Source: Desulfobacca acetoxidans DSM 11109
GTDB taxonomy: Bacteria; Desulfobacterota; Desulfobaccia; Desulfobaccales; Desulfobaccaceae
DNA: 64,000 nt
Direction: 5' to 3'
Assembly (NCBI RefSeq): GCF_000195295.1
Contig: NC_015388.1
Coordinates: 1,984,001 to 2,048,000 of the forward strand
Below are positions 49,266 through 59,189 of the stretch, in pieces. The position numbers and the translations under genes were made by a program. Position 1 is the first letter of the stretch; each line of letters opens with the position of its first letter. Below the pieces are notes generated by a model. The model was not told where the DNA came from. It made no database searches and saw nothing but the letters and a program-made list of their open reading frames with translations.

Positions 49266-51662
49266 ATGACCGCCCATGCACTATACCCCGGGCGTCCGCA
49301 GGAACCGGCGCAGATCAAGATTGCCCCCGGATTGAAGATGATCCTGACATCTCGGCAGATCGGAATCTTCCCGGCGTTCAGGGCGGCGCTGTTAGGGGAT
49401 GCTTCACGGGAGACGGCGCTCCGCCGGGCGAACTGGTTGGGCCGCGACGTTGAGGACTTTGGCGTCATGCTTGCCGAGATGTTTGCCTATGTGTGCGATG
49501 TCCTGGCTTTCTATGACGGATTCATCGCCAATGAGTCGTATATCCGGACAGCGTTGCGTCTAAACGCTATCCGGACACTGACCGGGCTGATCGGTTATAT
49601 TCCCCGGCCGGCGGTGGCGGCGATGGTAGATCTGGCCCTCTCGCTGGAAGGCCGCTTGCCGGTAACGGTTCCGGTCGGGGCGGCATTTCGGTCGGCGTCG
49701 TTCCTTACTGTACAAGGCGAAGAAAAGCCGCAGGTTTTCACCGCGCTCGCCAGCGGCACATTCCATCCGCTGCGAGCCAGGTTTACCCTGTTGCCTCAGC
49801 CTAAGGAGAAGCTTGCCGGGGCAAGTGGCAGTACGCTGCTGACCGGGTCACTATCATGCCAACGAGGATCAGTTACAGTCAAAGCCGATGATCCGATCCT
49901 GGTCCGGACCGGCACCAGTCATGCCGCAGCCTTGGTAAAGCAGATCGAAAATACCGAGGACGCCGCCGGCTACCCGATCACACGAGTGAAGTTCGGTTCA
50001 ACCCTCAAACTCCTGGGCGGGACGCCGATCGTGGACACGGCCATGCAACGGCCGACAGGGACGGCATACGTTAAAAGCGCCGACTATGTCTACGTCGACG
50101 GCCTTGGGTATCGTTATAAAAATGTTTATCTGGATGCCCTGTATCCTTCGATCAAGCCGGGTGATCTGGTGTTGCTGCGCCGAGGCGTTTTCGTCCGCTG
50201 GTTTACGGTTTCGTCAGTGTCTACCTATAACTGGACGGTACAGTCGGCCCAGACGATCAGCTCGACGTATGATGGGAAGACGCTGACAACCACGGTTCCC
50301 GCCGTGAAAACGCCCGTGACCAGACTGGTCTTGGATACGCACTGGGATGAGGCGGCGCGTTGCGCCCCGGAAGACACGGCGATGTGGTCAGGGACGGCTG
50401 TCACAGACTGCACGTTCTATTTCGGTATGCACACTGCCGGGAGGATAGTGGGCGAAGCAGAAGCCAAGATCGGGGCCCAGGATAGTCTTAAAGTGCGGGA
50501 AAAGGTAGAGGCGGTTGCTGCAGAATATCAGCCGGAGAGGTTTATCCTGCGTGATCTGGACGAAAACGCTGTCAGCCTTGGCGGGGCGCTTTCTACAAAC
50601 GGCATTTTAACCGTCAGCGAGGCGGATAGCTGGGGCGCCGGTTTGACGCCGCCCGTTAGCCTTTATGGGGCAATTTTGCGGGCCAGGCGCGGCGAAAAAG
50701 TGACCGCTGAAGTCTTGGGCATCGGGGACGGCAGTATTGCTAACCAGACCTTCAGGCTGAGAAAGAAGCCGCTCACCTACCTGGACGCACCCGAAAGCGA
50801 GCTAGGGGTGAGAAGCACCCTAAAGATCTATGTAGACGGCGTCAAGTGGCGAGAAGTCCCGCGTTTTTACGGCAGGGGAGGGGAGGAACGGATTTATATT
50901 GTCCGCCAGGATGAGAAGGGCGACAGTCTGATCACTTTTGGCGATGGCGAGCACGGTATGCGACTGAAAACCGGGACGCACGTGGTCGGACATTATTACT
51001 TCGGTGCGGGGAAAGCCACCCCGCCGGCCCGGACAATCACCCAGATGGTCACTCCCGTTAAAGGTGTCACGGCCCTGGTCAATCCCCTGGGCGCCTTTGG
51101 CGGGGCCGACGCCGAAAGCCTAGCAGACATCAAACAGTATGCACCGCGTTCAGCGTTGATGCTGGGTCGGGCCGTCTCGCTGGTGGATTACGAAGCTGTC
51201 GCCGCGGCGAGCAACGGGGTGCGTTCCGCCAGAGCCGAATGGCGCTGGAGCGGAGTCCAACAAAGGCCGGTCGTCAAGATCTGGTATATCGGGGCAGGAG
51301 ATGTAGGCTCGCTGATCAAACAGCGACTGACGACCGTGAGCGCCGAGGGGGTGCCTTTCGAGGTTGAGGCGGCAAAGGTCATCAAGGCCTGGTTGCACGT
51401 TTCGCTGGAAATTGACCCTGACTACCTGAACGATATGGTGACGGGGGAGGTCGTGCGCGTCCTCACTGCGGCGCTGGCTCCAGAAAAGGTGGGGATAGGT
51501 GCGGCGCTGGTCCGTAGTAAGGTGCTGGCGCTGGCTGCGGGAGTGGAAGGCGTTGTTGCGCCTCAGGGGCTCTACATTAACGGTTATCCTTACCTCAAGC
51601 CGGGTTACCGTCCACCGATGGGGACCTATGTTGAATTCGTCAAGATAACTGCAGGGGTCTAG
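49266..51662 (+). CDS. Large baseplate assembly protein (second J-like/Afp12-type wedge protein)
   Basis: 798 aa. N-terminus ALLGDASRETALRRANWLGR, DVEDFGVMLAEMFAYVCDVL and AFYDGFIANESYIRTALRLN, matching putative baseplate assembly proteins; C-terminal part SALMLGRAVSLVDYEAVAAA and KAWLHVSLEIDPDYLNDMVT resembles the J-like arm of the previous gene, so the two are likely ancient paralogues. ATG 49266 has GGAGGT 7 bases before it and directly follows the previous stop. Confidence 0.88.
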   Translation: MTAHALYPGRPQEPAQIKIAPGLKMILTSRQIGIFPAFRAALLGDASRETALRRANWLGRDVEDFGVMLAEMFAYVCDVLAFYDGFIANESYIRTALRLNAIRTLTGLIGYIPRPAVAAMVDLALSLEGRLPVTVPVGAAFRSASFLTVQGEEKPQVFTALASGTFHPLRARFTLLPQPKEKLAGASGSTLLTGSLSCQRGSVTVKADDPILVRTGTSHAAALVKQIENTEDAAGYPITRVKFGSTLKLLGGTPIVDTAMQRPTGTAYVKSADYVYVDGLGYRYKNVYLDALYPSIKPGDLVLLRRGVFVRWFTVSSVSTYNWTVQSAQTISSTYDGKTLTTTVPAVKTPVTRLVLDTHWDEAARCAPEDTAMWSGTAVTDCTFYFGMHTAGRIVGEAEAKIGAQDSLKVREKVEAVAAEYQPERFILRDLDENAVSLGGALSTNGILTVSEADSWGAGLTPPVSLYGAILRARRGEKVTAEVLGIGDGSIANQTFRLRKKPLTYLDAPESELGVRSTLKIYVDGVKWREVPRFYGRGGEERIYIVRQDEKGDSLITFGDGEHGMRLKTGTHVVGHYYFGAGKATPPARTITQMVTPVKGVTALVNPLGAFGGADAESLADIKQYAPRSALMLGRAVSLVDYEAVAAASNGVRSARAEWRWSGVQQRPVVKIWYIGAGDVGSLIKQRLTTVSAEGVPFEVEAAKVIKAWLHVSLEIDPDYLNDMVTGEVVRVLTAALAPEKVGIGAALVRSKVLALAAGVEGVVAPQGLYINGYPYLKPGYRPPMGTYVEFVKITAGV

Positions 51663-51703
51663 ACCGTCCTGGTAATGGATATGATTCATGAAAGGATTGC
51701 ACC

Positions 51704-53926
51704 ATGAGCGATGATACGCCCGAGGTCCTGCTGGTCAACGACGGCTATACCGAGTACTACGCTGAAAAGCTGTGGGCGATGATTCCGGCAGTCTATCGAC
51801 ATGAGGATGGGATTGCTGCTGATCCGGGCGTACTGCGCGCCCTGGTGACGGCCTGGGCTCGGCAGGCGGCAGCCCTCAGGCGGAGCCAGGATCGGACCTG
51901 GGAGGACTTTTTCATCGAGCTCTGCAGTGCGTGGGCCATTCCCTACATCGGCGATCTGGTCGGGACGCGACTGTTGAGCGCCCTCAATCGGCGCGGCCAG
52001 CGGATCGATGTGGCGAAGACAATCTACTACCGTCGTCGCGGCGGAACGCTTAGGGTGCTGGAAGAGCTGATCGCAGACGTCACTGGCTGGGAAGGTGTGG
52101 TCATTGAAGGTTTTAAGACGTTGATGCGGACCTTTCACAATCTTGATTTAGCGCCGGTTCCGGCTGGAAGACTGACGCTCACCTTGCCGGGCGGGACCCC
52201 GGATCTGCGTCGCAGCGAGGCTGCCGATCTGGTGGGGACGCCGTTCGATGAATATTTCCATACCCCGGATGTCCGTCGGACTGCGTCGTATGGCATCCCC
52301 AAGTTGATGTTTTATCTGTATCGGCTGGGAGCAGTCGAAGTGCGCGGGGTCGATCCCCTGCCGCAGGCGGCGCCTGTCGGGGCGGCTTTTACCTTTGATC
52401 CCAGCGGGCGCAGCGTGCCGTTGTTCGCCCCGCGTACCCGTCCGGAACAGTGGGAACACTGGCGCCATGCCAGAGAGTACGAATTACCCCGACCGATTCC
52501 TTGCCGCCTGCTGGCAGAGTCTCGTTACCAGGTAAACCTGGAGGATGCCGCCACCCTGGTGGCCGAGGTGGGGCTGACTGCGGCGGCGGCGGCTGATCTC
52601 CGTTCGATCGCCGGGATTCACTTCAAGAGAGAAAGTGAACTGCGCACCCGTCTTGCCATGCTCCCTCAGGCGGCGGAACTGCTTAGTGCGGGGGTGTATC
52701 CGGAGATTTTGCGCCTGGCCGAACTGCCGGATTGCGGCAAGTTTGCCCTGCTGCCCAACGCTGTCAGTATACGGTTGGATGGCTCTTCCGTCTGCCTGGC
52801 CAATCATGAGGTAGCGGCGGCAGATTTGTCGGTCTGGGAGGCCTTCCCATTCCACAAGCGCGCCTTAATCGATCCGGAAGGCGGACGGTTACTCATCTAC
52901 GACCCGGTTCCGGCCAGCGTTCTGGTGGATTACCATGTCGGGGTCTATCAGCCTGTGGGGGCGGGCGGCTTTTCCCGCCGTTTTTCCGCGAGGCCGGATA
53001 CCATATTTGGTGGTGGTGGTCCTTTAGGCGCCATCCCATCCACGGGTGTGGTTTGTATTTCAGACAGCCGGACCTATTCTCCTATTGCCGATATATCGGA
53101 TATTCGTGGCCTGGTCTTGGGGGCAGTCGATCAACAGCGACCCTATTTGCGGCTCAACGCCGACTGGACCCTCACCAGTGCGCCGCCAGACCCGGCCCAA
53201 CCCGATCCGGTGATGACGTTGGAAGGCCTGTGGGTTGGCGCCGTGACCGATGAACGGGCGATCATACTGTCCGGGGATTTCGAGCAGGTAACGATCCGTT
53301 TCTGCACCTTCGATCCCGGAGGGTTGGACGTCAACGGCAACCCTATTCCACGCGTGCCCCTGGTGGTTGCCGGGTATGTCGAACGTCTGGTGATTGAATC
53401 GTGTATTCTGGGAGCGATCCGCCTTGCCGGCCCGGGCGCTATCGAATCATTGGTTATCCGGGACAGCATCCTCGGAGCAACCGGCTCGGCAGAGGCGGTA
53501 TTAGAGATCGGAGTGGGCCTGGTTGACATGGCGCGGGTGACCGTTCTGGGGGGAGCAGTAGACGTGTTGCGATTGTATGCCACCGACTGTCTGATTGCCG
53601 GTAAGGTGGAGGTCGCCGATACCCAGGCCGGCTGCTTTCGCTTCAGCGCCGCGCTGCTCGGGTCACGTCTGCCTCGCCCCTACGAGTCGTTCACCCTGGA
53701 ACCAGGGACCGCCAAGGCGCTTTTTGTCAGCGATGAGTATGGTCAACCCGGTTACGCCATGCTCCAGCCGGGAGCGCCGGAGGCGGTGGCGCGTGGCGGG
53801 GAGGACGGTACCGAGATGGGGGTTTACCATCGGATGGGTGCTCCGTTCAAACTGGATGGTCTGCGCGCCAAAGTTACCGAGTTTATGCCGTTCGGACTGC
53901 TGCCCGTCTTCGTAGTAGAGACCTGA
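51704..53926 (+). CDS. Baseplate tail protein, gpI-like N-terminus with long beta-rich C-terminus
   Basis: 740 aa. Residues about 15-150 follow the phage tail protein I pattern: YYAEKLWAMIPAVYRHEDGI, VTAWARQAAALRRSQDRTWE, YIGDLVGTRLLSALNRRGQR and TIYYRRRGGTLRVLEELIAD. The C-terminal part (from about 440) turns into short beta-strand repeats (GDFEQVTIRFCTFDPGGLDV, VERLVIESCILGAI, ESLVIRDSILGA), a right-handed beta-helix in pattern, so it can attach or prime the fibre encoded next. Confidence 0.8.
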   Translation: MSDDTPEVLLVNDGYTEYYAEKLWAMIPAVYRHEDGIAADPGVLRALVTAWARQAAALRRSQDRTWEDFFIELCSAWAIPYIGDLVGTRLLSALNRRGQRIDVAKTIYYRRRGGTLRVLEELIADVTGWEGVVIEGFKTLMRTFHNLDLAPVPAGRLTLTLPGGTPDLRRSEAADLVGTPFDEYFHTPDVRRTASYGIPKLMFYLYRLGAVEVRGVDPLPQAAPVGAAFTFDPSGRSVPLFAPRTRPEQWEHWRHAREYELPRPIPCRLLAESRYQVNLEDAATLVAEVGLTAAAAADLRSIAGIHFKRESELRTRLAMLPQAAELLSAGVYPEILRLAELPDCGKFALLPNAVSIRLDGSSVCLANHEVAAADLSVWEAFPFHKRALIDPEGGRLLIYDPVPASVLVDYHVGVYQPVGAGGFSRRFSARPDTIFGGGGPLGAIPSTGVVCISDSRTYSPIADISDIRGLVLGAVDQQRPYLRLNADWTLTSAPPDPAQPDPVMTLEGLWVGAVTDERAIILSGDFEQVTIRFCTFDPGGLDVNGNPIPRVPLVVAGYVERLVIESCILGAIRLAGPGAIESLVIRDSILGATGSAEAVLEIGVGLVDMARVTVLGGAVDVLRLYATDCLIAGKVEVADTQAGCFRFSAALLGSRLPRPYESFTLEPGTAKALFVSDEYGQPGYAMLQPGAPEAVARGGEDGTEMGVYHRMGAPFKLDGLRAKVTEFMPFGLLPVFVVET

Positions 53927-53989
53927 AACGTGGATTAACCCGCTTGCCGAAAGTAGACTGATTTCGCTAGCGTACAAGGGGGTATCGTT

Positions 53990-56900
53990 GTGGGAACCAA
54001 AGATGCGTCGCGGTCGATGTTCGACCCGAAAAAACACTATACAGGCACGTGGACGCTTCAGGGGCGGTTGATTACCGACTTTGACGAGAATGACGGCAGA
54101 TCGATAGCTTTGGAGGAAGGGCGGCGCACCCGCCTGGACATCATCGGCGCTTATGGATCACCCGACGATGGCTTCCGCGTCAAGAACGTGCGTTCGGTGG
54201 GCGGATTCCTCGAATTTGACCTACTTGCCGGGTCTCTCTACCTTGGCGGCCTGCGTCTGGAACAGGAAGATAACCAGACCTATAATACGCAGCGGGACAA
54301 TCTCCAGGTGACCCGTATCCCTGCCGGAGGACAGGGACGGCGAGACCTGGTATTTCTGGAGGCTTATGAAGCGCCGGTGACAGCGGTAGAAGACGGTGAA
54401 TTACTCGATCCCGCCGTCGGCGTTGAAACCAGTGCCCGCAACCGCCGCTTTCAGCGGATCCACGTTCTGACGAACGTCAGCGCCGGGACTTGTGATCAGG
54501 CCTGGCAACTGCTCGAAAAAGAAATGAAGGATCACAAATGGGGCGTGATCGGGCAGGACTGCCGCCAGATGGTGAACACCCGATTGACCGTCGGCTTTAC
54601 CGAAGAAGGAGTTGATGACGACCTTTGCGAGCCCCCGCGGGAGGGTGGCTACCAGTATGCCGAGAACCAGGCTATTCGCGTCCAGCTTGTTGAAGGTGGC
54701 CATAAACTCACCTGGGGGTTTGACAACGCCGCACCGCTCTACCGAGTATCTCTTTCGGCGGATCGCCGGAAGGTGACGTTGATAACCCCGCCACGCGACC
54801 GGTACAGCACACCCATTGTGGGGCAGGTGGTTGAAATTCTGCCCTGGGGCGCACTCCTCGCCAACGGTGAGAAAACTGCCGGTCTCAGCGGCTACCTGAC
54901 GCGCCTTACCGCCGTCGATCCATCAGACGAAACAGCCAACGCCGCCATCACTTTGACCCTGGCTAATCCGGTTCCCAATGGTTTTGACAGATGGAAAAAT
55001 CGCCCGGACGCGTCCCAACTGGCAGAGAATGGCATTTTTTACTATATGCAGATCTGGAACCGGGGGGGCGATATCACGTCGCCGCCAGCGATCCCATACA
55101 CCTTCGGAACGCCGCTTGTCCTGGGTACCACCGGCCTGGAGATTACCCTCACGGGTGATGAGGCCATGGTCGATGATTACTGGATCATTGCAGCCCGCCC
55201 GGAGACGCCGACCCGGGTTTATCCCTGGCAATTGGAGAGTGGTGCCGCTCCCGAAGGTGTGCCGCGCTTCTTGGCTCCCCTCGCATTGATTCACTGGAAG
55301 CAGAACGGTTCGATTGACGTTACTGACTGTCGACCGCCATTCCGGCCGCTCACTGTTAGGGAAGGGTGCTGCACCTATTGTGTGGGCGATGGCAAGAACA
55401 GCGACGGCGATTACAATGACCTCGATATGGCGCTGGAGCAGTTGGGTGGTCAGGGGGGAAAAATCTGCCTGTTGCCCGGTATACACCGCGCCGACGTCAA
55501 CCTTGTCGGCCGCCGTAACCTTACGATCAGCGGATGTGGTTGCTGTTCCAAACTGATTCCGAAGACCTTGAACGATAGTCCGGTGATCAAGATCAACGAC
55601 TGTTCAAGGATAGGGCTTGGCAATTTCGAGATCATTTCGGTCAACGGGTCTGGGATTGCCGCCGAACAGGTAGCCGGTTTGCAGATTGAGGACATGAAAA
55701 TCCTCGCCGGGAAAATCGGCATCGATGTTGAGGATAGTCAGGACTTGATTATCCGACGCACCGTCATCCGTATGCTGGACAAGGAAGGCGGCGACGTCGG
55801 GATTTATGCTCAGGGTGAACGTCTGGCGATTGAGGAGTGCGATATCCAGGTTATACCTGGCGGCAAACTGCCGGAAATCTGGACCGGGGAGGACAAAACG
55901 CCGTCGGTGAATCCGACCGATCCTTGCCTCGATCCGAGCGATTTTTATGATAATCTGGCCTTTTTGGTCTATTATGTCAATTGGAGCTGGAGTGTTGATA
56001 CCTTTTATCTGCCGATCGACAACCCTTATCAGACTCTCGGTGGCATCCAGATAGGCAGTGGCGCCGAAATCGTCACTATCCACCGCAATACCATTATCGG
56101 CGGTGCGGGTAATGGGATCACCTTGGGAAGTGACATTGCCGACGTAAATCTCGCTGAATTCGAACCGCCGCCGGGTGGGGCGGAGGAATTCCCCGAAGTT
56201 ACCCTGAAACAGGATTATGAGATCATCAGTGGAAAGGTCTTGTTGGACAACGAGGCCATCGGGGATTTGACCCTCACCTTTGATGACGGCAAAGGGTTTG
56301 TCCTGCCGTTAAAAGTTGACGCCAGCGGTACTTTTTACGGCAAACTGCCAGCCGGTGTCTATAGCGTTGGGATAGTCGACAGTCAATTTGGGGTTAGAGA
56401 GATCGAACCGCTGGGCGAAGGCAATTATGGGACGGGCCTGTATTATATATATCTCGAAGCACGGGAGGAGAGAGCGCCCCGAGGCGGGGAAGATCTGCTG
56501 GCGTTCATTCATGATGTGACCATCGATTACAACCGGATTGTCAACATGGGGTTCTCCGGCATCGGCGCCCCGCGTTTTACCACAGCCGATATCGCCGCTT
56601 TGAGTGAGTTCAGTTTTGCTATGCGTGGCAAGGCGAACCTCCAACTTCTGTATCTGGTCTATATCGCCACCGGCACCATTACCGGTTTTGTCGTTGATTT
56701 GACCATTTACCGCAACACGATTACACGCTGTCTACAGAATGTTCCCCTAACCAAGGTCGATCAATTTGCTATTGAGCGGGCCCTGGGAGGTATTTCCCTG
56801 GCATTGTGCGACGGAGTGAATATCGAAGAGAACATGATTCAGGACTGCGGTCGTGATGCGGCAACGCCGGTGTGCGGCGTGTTCCTCTCGTTCTCAATTG

Positions 56901-58069
56901 ATGTGACTATTCGCGAAAATCACATCTTAAACAACGGACAGGATCGCCGCGCCGAACAGGCGATCAAGGAATATGGAGCAGTGAGTGAGACGGAAGAGAG
57001 CGAGCTGCCGGGGTCTATTTCGGAAAAACGGGGTTCCTACAACCGGTATAGAGTAACCAACGCCTCCGGTTATTTGGCCGCCAATATTCCGGACATAGAT
57101 TACGGCCGCGGCCCGCGTGCCGCAATCCTGTTGCCGATCTGCCTCAGCGCCAATGTGTTTGCCGGCGGGGCGGCTCAGGAAGCCGTAGCCAGCCTTAATG
57201 CCCAGGGGTTAACGGGGGCGGCGCAGGGTCGCCACGCGGCGCGGATTGATGGCAATTATGTGATCCATCCTTTCGGCAAGTCATTGTTTGTCGGGGCCGC
57301 AGGTCCGCTTTCGATCACTGATAACCAGCTCATCAGCGATCGCGCCCTGCCGCGTAGCCTGGACGCGCTGGCAGGCGGTTTGAGCGGCCGGGTTGCCGCC
57401 GGCTTTGTGCTTGGGCCGCTCGATCTGTTCGCCTCCAATGTCATGGTAGTGGACATCTGTCCGGGTGCATACCTGGTAGAACAGTTAATGCTGAGGGGAT
57501 TGAAAGCCGAAAGTATGGAGGCGGCCGCACAGGTCCAGCCGGTGCAGATACCGTTCGGCTATCCCGATGGCAACATTTTGTTTGCCGGCAACCAGATCAA
57601 GCAGGGTGATGCCGGGGATCGCCCTACGATAGTCACGATAGCCACGATGGACGATGTAAATTTCGTCGATAACCAGATCGATGTGCTGAATGCCACCGGC
57701 ATTGTAACCACAAGTATCATTTTGGGTGCAACTGCCCGCGCCGCTAACAACCGCCTGAAAGAACCTCCGTTGCTGGCTCTGAAGGCAAACCTGGCAGGAA
57801 TGATCGCTGAGGGAAGGGTCTCCCGCTTCTCGCTGCTGCAGATCGGCATGCTGGCCGGCGGAATGATAAACAACCAGGGACAGTATTGCTTCAAATTGTT
57901 TGGCATTACAGATAGGTGTTTTGAGTCGGCAAATTTCGGATTGAATACGAATACCATGAACTGCGGGGAAACAGTAATCGAAACGATTCCCACCATCTAT
58001 GTGCAGATTCTAGAATGGCTGTTGATCGCCAGCGCCAGATTTGCCTTGGCTTTGAGTAAATTAGGGTAA
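53990..58069 (+). CDS. Tail-fibre candidate: DUF6519-like head and right-handed beta-helix
   Basis: 1359 aa. Starts with GTG (GGGGG about 7 bases upstream). The first 100 residues (SRSMFDPKKHYTGTWTLQGR, LITDFDENDGRSIALEEGRR) match the DUF6519-type N-terminus of eCIS tail proteins. From about 455 a pectate-lyase-like beta-helix begins (GGQGGKICLLPGIHRADVNL, ITLGSDIADVNLAEFEPPPG, IDYNRIVNMGFSGIG). A Cys-rich patch (REGCCTYCVGDG, SGCGCCSKL) lies at its entry. Near 740-820 an immunoglobulin/CnaB-like domain is inserted (ISGKVLLDNEAIGDLTLTFD, GKLPAGVYSVGIVDSQFGVR). Likely the receptor-binding fibre that decides the target (inference). Confidence 0.8.
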   Translation: MGTKDASRSMFDPKKHYTGTWTLQGRLITDFDENDGRSIALEEGRRTRLDIIGAYGSPDDGFRVKNVRSVGGFLEFDLLAGSLYLGGLRLEQEDNQTYNTQRDNLQVTRIPAGGQGRRDLVFLEAYEAPVTAVEDGELLDPAVGVETSARNRRFQRIHVLTNVSAGTCDQAWQLLEKEMKDHKWGVIGQDCRQMVNTRLTVGFTEEGVDDDLCEPPREGGYQYAENQAIRVQLVEGGHKLTWGFDNAAPLYRVSLSADRRKVTLITPPRDRYSTPIVGQVVEILPWGALLANGEKTAGLSGYLTRLTAVDPSDETANAAITLTLANPVPNGFDRWKNRPDASQLAENGIFYYMQIWNRGGDITSPPAIPYTFGTPLVLGTTGLEITLTGDEAMVDDYWIIAARPETPTRVYPWQLESGAAPEGVPRFLAPLALIHWKQNGSIDVTDCRPPFRPLTVREGCCTYCVGDGKNSDGDYNDLDMALEQLGGQGGKICLLPGIHRADVNLVGRRNLTISGCGCCSKLIPKTLNDSPVIKINDCSRIGLGNFEIISVNGSGIAAEQVAGLQIEDMKILAGKIGIDVEDSQDLIIRRTVIRMLDKEGGDVGIYAQGERLAIEECDIQVIPGGKLPEIWTGEDKTPSVNPTDPCLDPSDFYDNLAFLVYYVNWSWSVDTFYLPIDNPYQTLGGIQIGSGAEIVTIHRNTIIGGAGNGITLGSDIADVNLAEFEPPPGGAEEFPEVTLKQDYEIISGKVLLDNEAIGDLTLTFDDGKGFVLPLKVDASGTFYGKLPAGVYSVGIVDSQFGVREIEPLGEGNYGTGLYYIYLEAREERAPRGGEDLLAFIHDVTIDYNRIVNMGFSGIGAPRFTTADIAALSEFSFAMRGKANLQLLYLVYIATGTITGFVVDLTIYRNTITRCLQNVPLTKVDQFAIERALGGISLALCDGVNIEENMIQDCGRDAATPVCGVFLSFSIDVTIRENHILNNGQDRRAEQAIKEYGAVSETEESELPGSISEKRGSYNRYRVTNASGYLAANIPDIDYGRGPRAAILLPICLSANVFAGGAAQEAVASLNAQGLTGAAQGRHAARIDGNYVIHPFGKSLFVGAAGPLSITDNQLISDRALPRSLDALAGGLSGRVAAGFVLGPLDLFASNVMVVDICPGAYLVEQLMLRGLKAESMEAAAQVQPVQIPFGYPDGNILFAGNQIKQGDAGDRPTIVTIATMDDVNFVDNQIDVLNATGIVTTSIILGATARAANNRLKEPPLLALKANLAGMIAEGRVSRFSLLQIGMLAGGMINNQGQYCFKLFGITDRCFESANFGLNTNTMNCGETVIETIPTIYVQILEWLLIASARFALALSKLG

Positions 58070-58101
58070 TAAAACTAAATACCTGGAAAGGGAGAGCCAC
58101 C

Positions 58102-59007
58102 ATGGCGCAATATAGAGAATCAAAACCCGAAGACGATGCCTTCAAACGGTTGAGCGACCTGCAGCGGTTGGGACAGGCATTATTTGAGCGCGAAGCTGGG
58201 AGGCTGGCCCGGAAACACGGGATTAATGATCCGCGGGTCCAGCGCATGATCCGCACTGCCAGCGGTGCCGGAGATATGCTCAGCGCCCTGGAAACTGCTC
58301 TGGAGGCAGCGCCCGAGGAGGTGCAGGCCGATCAGGATGAGATCGTCATCTATGGGCGCGTGGCCTACGATGATCTCAAGGGAGCTGCCAGTGTGGTAGT
58401 CGCCATCGAAGACACCGAGGGGCGGGTAGTGCCGGCCGCCGGCAGCACCACCACCGAGACAAACGGACGCTTTGCCTGGCGCATCCCGCCGAAAGTGGCG
58501 GCGAAGTTGGCCGGCAAGGACTATATTGTAACGGTGCGTACTCGCAGTGGAGAAGTCATCTACCGGACTGCCGAGACGGTCAGGCTCGATGTGAACCGCA
58601 CCTTTAATGTCGAAGTGAATCTCGGGGCACACAAACCCATCCGTCGACCTTCCGCTGAATCTGCGACCCCGAAACCCCCGCAGCAACCCGCAGAAACCGT
58701 CAATTATAGCGTCAGTGGTCGGGTTGTTGACGCCGATGGCAAACCCGTAGCCGGTGTACTGGTGCGCGTTTATGATAAGGATGTCCGATACGATGATCTA
58801 TTGGGAGCGGCGCTGACGAACCGTAAAGGAGAATTCACCGTAACCTACCGCCGTCAGGATTTCAGCGAAGGCGAAGAACTGGCGGATTTATATTTCGTGG
58901 TGGTGGATGCCGATGGCAGAGAATTACTCTCGACGGTTGATCACGTCAGGTTCAATGCCGACCGGATAACGTTTGTCATCCTGACGCTGCCAAGAGAGGT
59001 TGAGTAA
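58102..59007 (+). CDS. Protein with two carboxypeptidase-regulatory/CnaB-like domains at the end of the eCIS operon
   Basis: 301 aa. A helical head (residues 1-75, RLSDLQRLGQALFEREAGRL) is followed by two transthyretin-like beta domains: about 75-175 (IVIYGRVAYDDLKGAASVVV, TTETNGRFAWRIPPK) and about 200-295 (YSVSGRVVDADGKPVAGVLV, GEFTVTYRRQDFSEGEELAD). A Pro-rich linker joins them. AAGGGAGAG precedes the ATG. The same kind of Ig domain is inserted in the fibre, which suggests a decoration or fibre-binding role. Confidence 0.8.
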   Translation: MAQYRESKPEDDAFKRLSDLQRLGQALFEREAGRLARKHGINDPRVQRMIRTASGAGDMLSALETALEAAPEEVQADQDEIVIYGRVAYDDLKGAASVVVAIEDTEGRVVPAAGSTTTETNGRFAWRIPPKVAAKLAGKDYIVTVRTRSGEVIYRTAETVRLDVNRTFNVEVNLGAHKPIRRPSAESATPKPPQQPAETVNYSVSGRVVDADGKPVAGVLVRVYDKDVRYDDLLGAALTNRKGEFTVTYRRQDFSEGEELADLYFVVVDADGRELLSTVDHVRFNADRITFVILTLPREVE

Positions 59008-59189
59008 AAAGGGAAAAGCGCCTCCACATCCTGGCCTGCACCGCTATTTCCGTCCCCGCCTTTTTAGCTTGCACCTTGATGAGCTTTCTCTTACAATTCT
59101 GATGGATTCGAGATAATTCAAAGGTCATCTGGCAGTCAGCTCCTTTAACCTTTTCTCGGACGCCATTTCTCAATGCGGGGAACCATGCC

